A program made the translations under genes and the position numbers. Positions 52,626 through 61,454 of a DNA stretch of 64,000 nucleotides are shown piece after piece. The notes beneath the pieces are model-generated. The model had not been told where the DNA came from. It searched no databases and saw only the letters and a program-made list of their open reading frames with translations. The stretch comes from Sphaerochaeta globosa str. Buddy (GTDB lineage Bacteria; Spirochaetota; Spirochaetia; Sphaerochaetales; Sphaerochaetaceae). Positions within the stretch are counted from its first letter, which is position 1. Each line of letters begins with the position of its first letter. The stretch covers positions 2,362,458 to 2,426,457 of the forward strand of contig NC_015152.1 of assembly GCF_000190435.1 (NCBI RefSeq), given 5' to 3'.

Positions 52626-53786
52626 CTAATTAAGCATGACCTGGCCGCCGGTCACCGGGACCGCCTGGCCTGTCTCGTAAGTCTGTTCGACTATGTAGAG
52701 GATCGCCTTCATGACATCGGCTGTTCTACAACCGCGATTCATCGGGACCTTCGATTCATAGAACCGTCTCACATCCGCCACCGTCTGGGCCCCTGGGACC
52801 TTTCCAGCGGCAAGGTATTGTACAAACAAGCCCTTCTCGGGGTCCGACCAAAGGGGACCATCGAGGAAATTACCCGGGCATACTGCATTCACTTTTATGT
52901 TATCCTCGACCAACTCCAAGGCAAAACTCTGCGTCAAGCCGATGGTACCGAATTTCGCCCCGGCATACGCTCCATTCTTATTCGAACCCTGCAGGCCCGA
53001 TTTGCTGGAGATGGCGATAATATCAGAGTAGTAGGCGTTGGAAGGAATATTCTGCAGGCTCATCAGCTTTGATGCAAACTTGGTGCAGATGAAGAAGCCT
53101 GTATAGTCGACATTGGTGACGAATTGAAAGTCCTTCAGCGCCATCGACTTTACCGAACCTGCCCTGAGCACCCCGGCATTGGAAATGAACAAGTCCAAGC
53201 CTCCGGTCTGCTTGGCAACCTCATCCAGCATCTGACCAACAGAAACCTCGTCGGTTACGTTGACCGTCAGCGGCTTTGCCACCGTGATGCAAGCTTCATA
53301 GTTGAGCTCATCGGCGAGTTTTTTTGCCCCCTCCCCGTTCATGTCAGCGATATACACAAATGCGCCCATCTGGACAAGAGAACGGACCATGCCCTCACCA
53401 AAACCTTGGGCACCGCCGGTAACCAAGGCGATTTTGTCCCGAACCACATCCTCTCGGCTCTGGGAAGGAGGGAGGGAGGGGATGGCACTCACCCCTTCTG
53501 CACGAACAGCCTCGTCATAGTTGGTACCTAATCCGAATTGCAGGTCCAGTCCATCAATGGCAATAATAGACGGATAGAGTTGACGCTCTGCTGTATAGGC
53601 TGAGAGCAAGCGGCCCCACAAGGAAGCAGTTTCCTCGACCGAGGAGCCTTCTGCTACTGCAGGGAGAATGAGTGAGGGTATTTTGTGAGAGACTTCATGC
53701 ACGAACAGGCCCTTTTGACCATCGAAGGTCAAGCCCCTGAGCAAAGGTGCAATTTCATGCGTTACATTGGAGGTAAACGTCGTCAT
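52626..53786 (-). CDS. SDR-family oxidoreductase with a 115-residue N-terminal extension
   Basis: 386 aa. The C-terminal 270 residues are a classical SDR: cofactor loop IALVTGGAQGFGEGM near residue 118, FISNAGVLRAGS, Ser in AISSKSGLQG and AYAGAKFG (YxxxK). The first 115 residues are not part of the SDR fold; a segment reading SIIAIDGLDLQFGLGTNYDEA resembles the linker before the SDR domain in bifunctional rhamnulose-1-phosphate aldolase/lactaldehyde dehydrogenases (RhaD/RhaEW). It could be the dehydrogenase half of such a protein, lacking the aldolase. Confidence 0.85.
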   Translation of the reverse strand: MTTFTSNVTHEIAPLLRGLTFDGQKGLFVHEVSHKIPSLILPAVAEGSSVEETASLWGRLLSAYTAERQLYPSIIAIDGLDLQFGLGTNYDEAVRAEGVSAIPSLPPSQSREDVVRDKIALVTGGAQGFGEGMVRSLVQMGAFVYIADMNGEGAKKLADELNYEACITVAKPLTVNVTDEVSVGQMLDEVAKQTGGLDLFISNAGVLRAGSVKSMALKDFQFVTNVDYTGFFICTKFASKLMSLQNIPSNAYYSDIIAISSKSGLQGSNKNGAYAGAKFGTIGLTQSFALELVEDNIKVNAVCPGNFLDGPLWSDPEKGLFVQYLAAGKVPGAQTVADVRRFYESKVPMNRGCRTADVMKAILYIVEQTYETGQAVPVTGGQVMLN

Positions 53787-53794
53787 AGCTTCTC

Positions 53795-55111
53795 CTAGAA
53801 TTTATTGATGATAGCGTAGGGGTCAGATGCATCCATCGACCGTCCCAGAGCGGCATAGCGGGCCAGCCTTGCTTCCAACGACTTGTGTGCAAGCGGGTTA
53901 TCAGGATGGAACAGACCCAGTTTTGCGTCAACACTGCTGAGTTTTTCATGGGCGACCAAAGCCCATGCAGAGTCGACCAGATGACGTGCAGTCGGGTCAA
54001 GCAGCTGGGGGCAATTCATACTCTGCCTGCTGGAATTGATGTCCACTCCGCTTATCTCCATCAAACCCCGCTCCTTGGCCAATGATTGCAGGCGGAGCAT
54101 CTGCTCTTTGGTATTGCGCGGCGGCATGTAGGTGACAGCCGGGAAACCACAGTCAACCAGCAAGTCGAGCAGTTCAACAAGGAACGAGTCCTCAAACTCC
54201 TCTGCCTTCTTGTCCCCCGTCACACTTTCCTTTATGTCGCCCAGGTATGCATAGGCGGCAATGGCACCGATGCTGTTGGAAAAATCAACTACGCTTCGCA
54301 CATCCATGCACTCTTGCCTATCCGGCTGGATAAAGAAGCGAGGCAGGAAAGTGCTTTTGAAGACTCCCAAAAGGTCATAGGCATAGTGAGGATTCTTTTC
54401 ATCCAGGAACAAGGCCTGTAGTTTGGGAGAGAGTGAAAGGCCCAAGGAAGAAGTCAGGAAACGTACCAGTTTCTCACCTTTTCCAAACATCTGTATGCTC
54501 TGGTTGGCCATGGCATACAGAATGTGCCGTTCGGTAACCGAACCTCCCTCACTGAAGCGGGAAAGTGGAAGCACATCACGCTTGAAGTCCAGGTCGAAGC
54601 CGTAGCGGCCCACCAGGGCTTGCAACGCTTCAACCTGTGCCTTGTTGCGTTTGTTGCGAACTTCCTGAAGGGGCTTCAGAAAGGAAACAACGGTAGGAAT
54701 ATGCTGTTTGGCAACTCCATGGATACACAGATAGACGATGCCCTCGCTATCGGGGTTGTTGATCTTCCGATTCGCCAAAGGCGTATCAAGAAAGCTCACC
54801 CTCAGCTCAAAGCCTACGGTTGTCGCAATACCGATATTCCTTCCAGCTTCAAGCATTTCGGCGGCAGCTCCAATGCTGTCGTGGTCGATGCTTCCCACAA
54901 TCCCAAGCCCTGCCTTCCAAGCCGCATACGCGGCTGCAGAAGGCTCATAGGGACTGAAGGAATAGGTGGTGTGCACATGGTTGTTCACCTCTTCGCTAGC
55001 CGTATGTCCAAGCGTTCCCTCTTTGATCAGGGAGCCGATTTTCTCACTGGCCGCCAAGCGCACCAAGGGATTGCGATCATTGATATCCCGTTCAAGCGTC
55101 TGTATATCCAT
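53795..55111 (-). CDS. PHP-domain metal-dependent hydrolase
   Basis: 438 aa with the PHP signature: the N-terminal NNHVHTTYSFSPYEP (HxH), then SIDHDSIGAA, and a later FELRVS and C-terminal GVDINSSRQ. PHP enzymes are metal phosphoesterases; this one is longer than the histidinol-phosphatase type and has no polymerase or helicase context. It lies between the fused E1 and the SDR in a sugar operon with 8-9 base gaps, so it could remove phosphate from a sugar-derived intermediate. The substrate is unknown. Confidence 0.83.
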   Translation of the reverse strand: MDIQTLERDINDRNPLVRLAASEKIGSLIKEGTLGHTASEEVNNHVHTTYSFSPYEPSAAAYAAWKAGLGIVGSIDHDSIGAAAEMLEAGRNIGIATTVGFELRVSFLDTPLANRKINNPDSEGIVYLCIHGVAKQHIPTVVSFLKPLQEVRNKRNKAQVEALQALVGRYGFDLDFKRDVLPLSRFSEGGSVTERHILYAMANQSIQMFGKGEKLVRFLTSSLGLSLSPKLQALFLDEKNPHYAYDLLGVFKSTFLPRFFIQPDRQECMDVRSVVDFSNSIGAIAAYAYLGDIKESVTGDKKAEEFEDSFLVELLDLLVDCGFPAVTYMPPRNTKEQMLRLQSLAKERGLMEISGVDINSSRQSMNCPQLLDPTARHLVDSAWALVAHEKLSSVDAKLGLFHPDNPLAHKSLEARLARYAALGRSMDASDPYAIINKF

Positions 55112-55120
55112 GACTCTTCC

Positions 55121-57574
55121 TTACACTCCCTTGCGGCTGGTTCTGAAGAACTCGCCGTCGGTGATGTTGTGTTTGGCTGTGTACCCTTGCAGGGGTAGAA
55201 GCTGCTCGTGGATTGCATCCAGGATGGTGGAAGGCTGGGCGAAATAGTACTCCTCCATTTCAGCGGGAGGGGTAATCCAGTTCTTCGAACCGGCGATTAC
55301 AATCGGGGCATCCAGGTAATCGAAGGCAAGCCTCGAAAGGTTGCTTGCCACCGTATGCAGATAGCTTCCGCGTTCGGCGCTGTCGGTTACCATGACACAA
55401 CGACCGGTCTTTTTGACCGACTCGATGAGCATTTCATACTTGAGGGGGTTGATCCATCTCAGGTCTATGACTTCTGCCGATAGACCGTATTCCTTCAGCT
55501 TGTCCGCAGCAGCGATGGCAGTGTACAAGGCTGGTCCAAGGGCCACCAAGGTAACATCCTTGCCTTCGCGTCTTATGGCAGGCTCACCTTCGGGAATCTC
55601 ATAGTAGCCCTCGGGTACGCCTTCCTTGACGAACATCTCACCGATGCCGTAGAGCTTCTGGCTCTCAAAGAAAACCACCGGGTCGGTGCCACGCAACGCG
55701 TAGTTGAGCATGCCTTTCACATCGTACGGGGTTGCCGGGTACATAGCCTTCAGCCCGGGAACCGAGGCCACCATGCTCGTCCACTCCTGGGAGTGCTGGG
55801 CTCCATACTTGTTGCCCACCGACACGCGAAGTACCAACGGCATCGTAAGCACGCCGGCGCTCATGGCCTGCCACTTGGGCATCTGGTTGAAGACCTCGTC
55901 GCCTGCACAACCAAGGAAGTCGCAATACATCAATTCAACGACGGCCCGTCCCCCTGCCATTGCATAGCCGACACCGCTGCCGACGATTGCAGATTCGGCA
56001 ATCGGGGAGTTGAAGAACCGCGAGGGAGGAAGCAACTCGGTAAGACCCCGGTAACAGGCAAACGCCCCACCCCAGTCACGGTGGTCCTCACCGTAGGCGA
56101 TCATGGTCGGATCGATGGAGAACCGGTGTGCCATGGCTTCAAATACGGCATCACGATACTGGTACTGACGGGCGGCCGGATATTCCTTGCCATTCTCGTC
56201 ATAGGCGTAACGATTGCGCTTTGCAATCTGCTGCACACGAGCATTTTCTTCAAGGCTCTGCAACATCACAGGCTTTGCATCGTCAAACTTCTCGACACTA
56301 CCATTGGAGAACATCACCGATTCGACGAACGCTTCATCAACCATCGGGCTGAGCTTGGGATCGACGGTGATCTGAAGCGTCCGTTTCATCTTCTCTTCAA
56401 GTTGGACGTCCATAGTATCGAGATCGACCTGGGAGAGCAGACCATTTTCAATGAGGTAGTTGCCATAGGCTACGATTGGATCCTGATTGCGGAACGCTTC
56501 CAGCTCCTCCTTGGTCCGATACGTCATTGCATCGCTGGGGCTGTGGCCGCTGTAGCGATACGTCAAGGTATCCATGAAAGCCGGCCCTTCACCCTTGATC
56601 AACAACTCCTTCTTGCGGGCTGTTGCATCGGCAACCGCCAGGGGATTGAAACCATCGACGCGTTCGGTATGCATGGAGAATTCGTTTATGGCAGCCCCTA
56701 CACGGGCGGCTACCTTGTAGCCCATGGTCTCTCCGATGGGCTGTCCACCCATGGCGTACAGGTTGTCAAAGCAGTTGAGCATGAACGGGGGATAGCCGGG
56801 ATTTTCTTCCCACAAGGTCTTGTACTGGTCCATGGAGGAGAGCACCAACCCTTCGTATACAGGACCGCGGGCAAGCGAGCCATCGCCGATATTGGCGATG
56901 ACAATGCCCTTTTTGCGGTTGATTTTCTTATAGAGGGCAGCTCCTACGGCAATGGTGCACGAACCGCCGACAATGGCGTTGTTGGGCATGCTGCCGAAGG
57001 GCTTGAAGAAGGTATGCATCGAGCCGCCGAGGCCTGCATTGAAACCCGTCTTCTTGGCATAGATTTCGGCCAAAGCACCATAGAGTATAAAGTTCTCCGC
57101 AGTATCACGAACATCCTTGCCCGGGAAATGCTGGGCAATTACCTGATAGGTTTCTCCCTGCATGAAGCCTTCCATAATGGACAACAAGTCCTTGTCCTCC
57201 ATTTTCTGGATGGCCGACATGCTCTTTGCCAATATTTCACCATGACTGCGGTGTGAGCCGAAAATCTGATCCTCGGGCTCCAATACCATGGCCTGGCCTA
57301 CTGCAGCACTTTCCTGCCCTGCAGAGAGGTGGGCAGGCCCCTTGTGGTTGTAGCTGATCCCCTGATACACCCCTTCCTTTTTGATGGTATCGAGCATGGT
57401 CTCGAACTTTCGGATGAGGAGCATGTCATAGTAGGCACGAATCAGGCGGTCCTTCCCATACAGCTTGAGCTCCTTCTTGAAATCACTCTGGTATTGGTTT
57501 ACCGGAATGGAAGGTGTTTTGATGACTTGTTTTTCCCTCAGCGTGGCGGGGTCAAACGTTAGTGTTTTGGACAT
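55121..57574 (-). CDS. Fused alpha/beta 2-oxoacid dehydrogenase E1 component
   Basis: TPP-dependent decarboxylase component of 817 aa with both E1 chains in one frame. The alpha part (about 40-440) has the TPP motif NIGDGSLARG (230-233) and the phosphorylation-loop region YRYSGHSPSD. The beta part (about 475-800) has GEDHRDWGGAF, FNSPIAESAIVG and QMPKWQAMSAGV. Subunits are usually encoded separately. It precedes the PHP gene by 9 bases and follows E3. Pyruvate is the default substrate but the operon suggests a product of sugar breakdown. Confidence 0.93.
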   Translation of the reverse strand: MSKTLTFDPATLREKQVIKTPSIPVNQYQSDFKKELKLYGKDRLIRAYYDMLLIRKFETMLDTIKKEGVYQGISYNHKGPAHLSAGQESAAVGQAMVLEPEDQIFGSHRSHGEILAKSMSAIQKMEDKDLLSIMEGFMQGETYQVIAQHFPGKDVRDTAENFILYGALAEIYAKKTGFNAGLGGSMHTFFKPFGSMPNNAIVGGSCTIAVGAALYKKINRKKGIVIANIGDGSLARGPVYEGLVLSSMDQYKTLWEENPGYPPFMLNCFDNLYAMGGQPIGETMGYKVAARVGAAINEFSMHTERVDGFNPLAVADATARKKELLIKGEGPAFMDTLTYRYSGHSPSDAMTYRTKEELEAFRNQDPIVAYGNYLIENGLLSQVDLDTMDVQLEEKMKRTLQITVDPKLSPMVDEAFVESVMFSNGSVEKFDDAKPVMLQSLEENARVQQIAKRNRYAYDENGKEYPAARQYQYRDAVFEAMAHRFSIDPTMIAYGEDHRDWGGAFACYRGLTELLPPSRFFNSPIAESAIVGSGVGYAMAGGRAVVELMYCDFLGCAGDEVFNQMPKWQAMSAGVLTMPLVLRVSVGNKYGAQHSQEWTSMVASVPGLKAMYPATPYDVKGMLNYALRGTDPVVFFESQKLYGIGEMFVKEGVPEGYYEIPEGEPAIRREGKDVTLVALGPALYTAIAAADKLKEYGLSAEVIDLRWINPLKYEMLIESVKKTGRCVMVTDSAERGSYLHTVASNLSRLAFDYLDAPIVIAGSKNWITPPAEMEEYYFAQPSTILDAIHEQLLPLQGYTAKHNITDGEFFRTSRKGV

Positions 57575-57597
57575 AATAACTCCTTATCTTTGCATCC

Positions 57598-58950
57598 TTA
57601 CAGGGTATGGTCGAGCTGAAAGCAAGCATCCTTGATCAACTCAGACACACTGGGATGGGGGAATACGATTTCTTTGACATCCTGGACGCGCAATTGGGCC
57701 TCAATAAGAGCCGAAGCGCCCCAGATCATCTCACTGCTGTAGGGTCCGAGCAGGTGGACACCGACGATTGCTCCCGTATGTGCATGGCAGATGACCTTCA
57801 CCAAACCTGCACCCTTTTTTCCATGTTCCGCCAAAAACCTTCCATTGGAACGCATCTGCACCGTCTGGCTCTTGATGGGGATACCAAGCTTTGCCGCTTC
57901 GGCTTCGGTGATCCCGCAGCCTGCGGATTCCGGATTGCCGTAGACAGCCCAGGGAATGGCTTGGTAGCGCATGCGCATCGCCTTCGAACCGAAGATGTTG
58001 GAAATCGCTACTTCGGCCATGCGTGAAGCGCTGTGGGCCAAAAGGGAGCGACCGTTGACATCACCGATTGCATACACGGTGGCTAGGTTTGTCTGCATAC
58101 GCTCATTAACCACCACTCCCCGCCTGTCGATATCCAGGCCAAGCTTTTCCAGACCCTGGGTATTGGGCTTGCGGCCCACACTCATCAGCACCAAAGAGGC
58201 ACCGATGGATTTCTTCTCACCTTTTGCATCGGTATAGAGCACCGAATCGGATGTAATTTCCTCAACTTTGCAACCAAGATGGAAGTCGACTCCCTTCAGT
58301 TCGCGGCGCATCAGCTTGGCGAACTCACCGTCCATCATCGGAAGGATTTCACTCATCATTTCTAAGACGGTGACCTTGGTCCCAATCATGGAAAAGAAGG
58401 AAGCGAACTCAATACCGATCACTCCGCCGCCGATTACCACCAGAGACGAAGGAATATCCTTGATCTCCAAAATGCCATCGCTGGTGAGCACGTGACTTTG
58501 TTTGGAACCGGGAATAGGGGGAACGAAGGGGGAACTTCCGGTTGCGATGATCAAGTAGGAACCCTCATAGGTGGTATTCGCTACCTGTACATGGTGGGCA
58601 TCCAAAAACTGTGCTTCACCGAACACGACCTGGACCTTGTTCGATTTCATCAGGAATTCGATACCACCACGAAGCGTATTGATAGTCTCTTGCTTCCAAG
58701 CCATAGCATCGGCAAGGCTGAAGGAAACACCTTCAGCCTGAACACCAAACTGCTTGCCGTCCTGGGCATGGGCATAGAGCTTGGCACTGTTGAGCAGACT
58801 TTTGGTGGGAATGCAGCCACGATTGGTGCACACTCCCCCAAAGTGCTCCTTCTCAATCAGAAGCACTTTTTTACCAAGCGCTCCTGCACGCTCTGCAGCA
58901 ACATAACCGCCGGGGCCGCTGCCCACTACAATCAAATCAAAGCTATCCAT
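57598..58950 (-). CDS. lpdA: Dihydrolipoyl dehydrogenase (E3)
   Basis: FAD/NAD disulfide oxidoreductase of 450 aa. The FAD loop is VVGSGPGGYVAAERAG, the redox disulfide is Cys41/Cys46 in GGVCTNRGCIPTK (Thr where Val/Leu is common), the NAD loop is VVIGGGVIGIEFASF and the catalytic His432 is in FPHPSVSE. It reoxidises the lipoyl group of E2. It sits 9 bases after E2 and 23 bases before E1. Confidence 0.95.
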   Translation of the reverse strand: MDSFDLIVVGSGPGGYVAAERAGALGKKVLLIEKEHFGGVCTNRGCIPTKSLLNSAKLYAHAQDGKQFGVQAEGVSFSLADAMAWKQETINTLRGGIEFLMKSNKVQVVFGEAQFLDAHHVQVANTTYEGSYLIIATGSSPFVPPIPGSKQSHVLTSDGILEIKDIPSSLVVIGGGVIGIEFASFFSMIGTKVTVLEMMSEILPMMDGEFAKLMRRELKGVDFHLGCKVEEITSDSVLYTDAKGEKKSIGASLVLMSVGRKPNTQGLEKLGLDIDRRGVVVNERMQTNLATVYAIGDVNGRSLLAHSASRMAEVAISNIFGSKAMRMRYQAIPWAVYGNPESAGCGITEAEAAKLGIPIKSQTVQMRSNGRFLAEHGKKGAGLVKVICHAHTGAIVGVHLLGPYSSEMIWGASALIEAQLRVQDVKEIVFPHPSVSELIKDACFQLDHTL

Positions 58951-58959
58951 GCGTTCCTC

Positions 58960-60273
58960 CTACAGGGCCAACAAGAGGTCGATCGAGGCGATATTGTCCA
59001 TAAGAGCCTTGAGGAAGCGTGCTGCATCAGCACCGTCGACAGCTTGGTGATCCATGGTCAACGACAGGCCGATGTGCTCGATAAAGACTACATCACCATC
59101 CTCGTCCTCAATCGGCTTGAGGGTGATGGTCCCCACTCCGAGAATGGCAACCTCGGGCACATTCAGTACCGGAGTGAAAGCTTCGATGCCAAACGAGCCG
59201 ACATTGCTGACGGTAAAGGTTGAACCGGAAAGCTCATCAGGTTGGGCAGTACCTGCCTTGCACTTACCGACGAGCGCCTTGGTCCCTTCACTGAGTTGTT
59301 TCAGACTCAACAGCTCACTGTTACGCAACACCGGCACCAGCAAGCCTTTGGCAGTATCGGTGGCGACACCGAGGTGGACATGGCTAAAGCGGAGAATCTT
59401 ATCCCCTAGGAAGTGGGCGTTGAAGGCAGGAAACTGGGTAAGGGTACGCGAAACTGCAAAGAGGACCAGATCGTTGATCGTAATTGCTTGCAACCCGAGT
59501 TCAGGTTTCGATGCCTTAAACCCTGCACGTAGACGCTTGAGGGCGCGGGCATCGGCGAAAGCATGCAAGGAAAGCTGACAGGTCGAGTGAATCGACTCCA
59601 TCATCCTTCTTGCCGTCACCTTGCGTACTCCCTTCACCGCGATTTCGGTAACATCCTCGAGTGATGGTACTGCAACCGCTGCTGCTTCTACAGGCTTTGC
59701 TACCAAGTCGGATGCAAGCACCCTGCCACCGATACCGCTGCCGCTTAGAGGAGCCTTAAGGCCCTGCTCTAGTGCCTGCTCTCTGGCAACAGGAGAGAGA
59801 GGCTGACCCTTGGCGGCCTCAACATCCCGCTCGATGATCCGACCCTTCGGACCGGTAGGTTGTACATTCTCAAGTGAAATACCCAAGGATGAAGCCAATT
59901 GCCGGGCTCGCGGACTGGCACCTATTGCCTGAGCCGCAGTAACAAGAGGTTTCTCCACTTCCGATGATGCAACGTGGTTCACTGTTTCTGCTTGCTGCTT
60001 CGCCTCTTCTTGGGCAGCAGTCTCGACTTTCTCCCCTGCTTCTCCAATAACGGCGATGGGTACCATGACCGGGACGTCGGCGCCTTCTTCGAACAGGCGG
60101 GCAAGTACCACACCCTCGGCAGTCGACTCAACGTCGATGGTGGATTTATCAGTCTCAGCTGAACACAGTACATCCCCGATGGCTACCTTGTCCCCGAGCT
60201 GAACGTTCCATTCCACGATGATGCAGGACTCGACTGAGTTTCCCTGCTTGGGCATCACAACCTGTTGTGCCAT
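58960..60273 (-). CDS. Dihydrolipoamide acyltransferase (E2)
   Basis: 437 aa with one lipoyl domain (lipoyl Lys43 in AETDKSTIDVES), an alanine- and glutamate-rich linker, a peripheral-subunit-binding domain (about 117-152, ASPRARQLASSLGISL) and a catalytic domain ending in MDHQAVDGADAA (His409, Asp413). A single lipoyl domain is typical of pyruvate, acetoin or branched-chain complexes. It follows the DeoR gene by 13 bases. Confidence 0.94.
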   Translation of the reverse strand: MAQQVVMPKQGNSVESCIIVEWNVQLGDKVAIGDVLCSAETDKSTIDVESTAEGVVLARLFEEGADVPVMVPIAVIGEAGEKVETAAQEEAKQQAETVNHVASSEVEKPLVTAAQAIGASPRARQLASSLGISLENVQPTGPKGRIIERDVEAAKGQPLSPVAREQALEQGLKAPLSGSGIGGRVLASDLVAKPVEAAAVAVPSLEDVTEIAVKGVRKVTARRMMESIHSTCQLSLHAFADARALKRLRAGFKASKPELGLQAITINDLVLFAVSRTLTQFPAFNAHFLGDKILRFSHVHLGVATDTAKGLLVPVLRNSELLSLKQLSEGTKALVGKCKAGTAQPDELSGSTFTVSNVGSFGIEAFTPVLNVPEVAILGVGTITLKPIEDEDGDVVFIEHIGLSLTMDHQAVDGADAARFLKALMDNIASIDLLLAL

Positions 60274-60286
60274 CTATGCTTCTCCT

Positions 60287-61042
60287 CTACTGTGCAATAA
60301 TGACCTCAACTCCCTGCTCCTCGAGCTGGGTTATGAGGTCGGCTGGAAATCCACTGTCCGTGACAATGGTATCAATCTCAGTTACCGGCATAATTCGAAC
60401 AAATCCCCGGTTGCCCACCTTCGATGAATCAACGCAGAGCACCCGCCGGGTGGCTTGGCCGCACATACGTTGGACCACTTGGGCATTCTCCACCAGACTG
60501 GTGGTAAGCCCATGTTCCAACGTAAAACCATCGGTCCCGAAAAAGGTGGTAGTTACATGGTAATCCTCAATCTGGCTTATTGCAGCCGGGCCGACAAGAG
60601 CTTCGGCTTGGGGGCGGTATTCCCCACCTACAAGGGTGATGACCAATTGGGTATTCGCCCTGGCATACGGTAAAAGCAGGGTGGAGTTTGTTACCACCTT
60701 CACATTGCGCTTGCCGAAGAGGTAGCGCGGGATCAGCGAGCAGGTGGAGCCGTTGGTAATCATGATGCAGTCGTTGTCCTTGACCAAGGCGGCTGCCGTT
60801 TTTGCAATCAGCTCTTTCTGTGAGTTGTTCGAGCCATCGCGGAAAGATGCCTGGGGCGAAGAAGCCACCACCACCCTTCCATGGGAGCGAACCACCAAGC
60901 CTTTGGCATCGAGGTCCCTAAGGTCTGCACGTATGGTAACAGCAGAAACGCCCAGCTCTTGACTGAGCCGGGTGACCGGGTACTCCTCTCCACTTTTCAG
61001 CAGCTGGAGAATTTTTTCCTCACGGGGGGAAAGTCCTAACAT
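60287..61042 (-). CDS. DeoR-family sugar regulator (RhaR-like)
   Basis: Repressor of 251 aa with an N-terminal winged helix (EEYPVTRLSQELGVSAVTIR, then RADLRDLDAKGLVVRSHG) and the DeoR sugar-phosphate sensor domain (IMITNGSTCSLIPRYL, then VVTNSTLLLPYA). In rhizobial rhamnose clusters the regulator RhaR is of this family, so the name is suggestive. I start at 61042, with AGGAG 9 bases upstream. It heads the unit running to rhaB and has a tandem repeat in its promoter. Confidence 0.9.
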   Translation of the reverse strand: MLGLSPREEKILQLLKSGEEYPVTRLSQELGVSAVTIRADLRDLDAKGLVVRSHGRVVVASSPQASFRDGSNNSQKELIAKTAAALVKDNDCIMITNGSTCSLIPRYLFGKRNVKVVTNSTLLLPYARANTQLVITLVGGEYRPQAEALVGPAAISQIEDYHVTTTFFGTDGFTLEHGLTTSLVENAQVVQRMCGQATRRVLCVDSSKVGNRGFVRIMPVTEIDTIVTDSGFPADLITQLEEQGVEVIIAQ

Positions 61043-61073
61043 CCAGTTCGCTCCTGCTTTCAATTCACTTTCG

Positions 61074-61113
61074 TTATGCTTTCGATTCTATTATGCTTCG
61101 ATGAATAAATCAA
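61074..61113 (-). promoter_or_regulatory. Promoter and DeoR-type operator ahead of the regulator unit
   Basis: Minus-strand TTGATT (61108-61113, 4/6) lies 17 bp from TAGAAT (61085-61090, 5/6). Direct repeats TTATGCTTTCGAT (61074-61086) and TTATGCTTCGATG (61091-61103) overlap the -10 and spacer, where a DeoR repressor would bind. Confidence 0.6.
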
Positions 61114-61133
61114 GCAGAAATGAAAGAAATTGC

Positions 61134-61445
61134 TCAATCCATGTGAAAGACTTCTTCCAAGGGAATAGAGACCGGCGAGTTGTCTGGATTTGTTTCCATG
61201 AGGTCGGACATCCAGGCCCACCACTTCTGTACAATAGGATTGGAGCCCAAGCTCTGTGAGCCTCCATTTCCTTTGACGTGTTGGAAGGCAAAGAGTTTTC
61301 CGGTTTCACGTTCAAGGAAAATGGTATAGTCATATACTCCGCTTTCGCTGAGCAGAGCTTTCAGGGCGGGCCAAATCTCATCGTGACGCTTCTGATACTC
61401 AGCCTCACATCCTTTCTTTAATTGCATGACAAATGCTTTACGCAT
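61134..61445 (-). CDS. rhaM: L-rhamnose mutarotase
   Basis: Small (103 aa) cytoplasmic enzyme that interconverts alpha- and beta-L-rhamnose. KRHDEIWPALKALL, YDYTIFLERETGKLF and the WWAWMSDLM motif carry the catalytic His, Tyr and Trp of the family. It follows the importer permease after 9 bases, as in rhizobial rhaSTPQU clusters. The strongest evidence that this region handles rhamnose. Confidence 0.93.
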   Translation of the reverse strand: MRKAFVMQLKKGCEAEYQKRHDEIWPALKALLSESGVYDYTIFLERETGKLFAFQHVKGNGGSQSLGSNPIVQKWWAWMSDLMETNPDNSPVSIPLEEVFHMD

Positions 61446-61454
61446 GAAAACCTC

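Noticed and set aside
55793-57256. Plus-strand frame of 487 codons opposite the fused E1 gene
   Set aside because: Antisense shadow caused by codon bias; the minus-strand E1 motifs are unambiguous.
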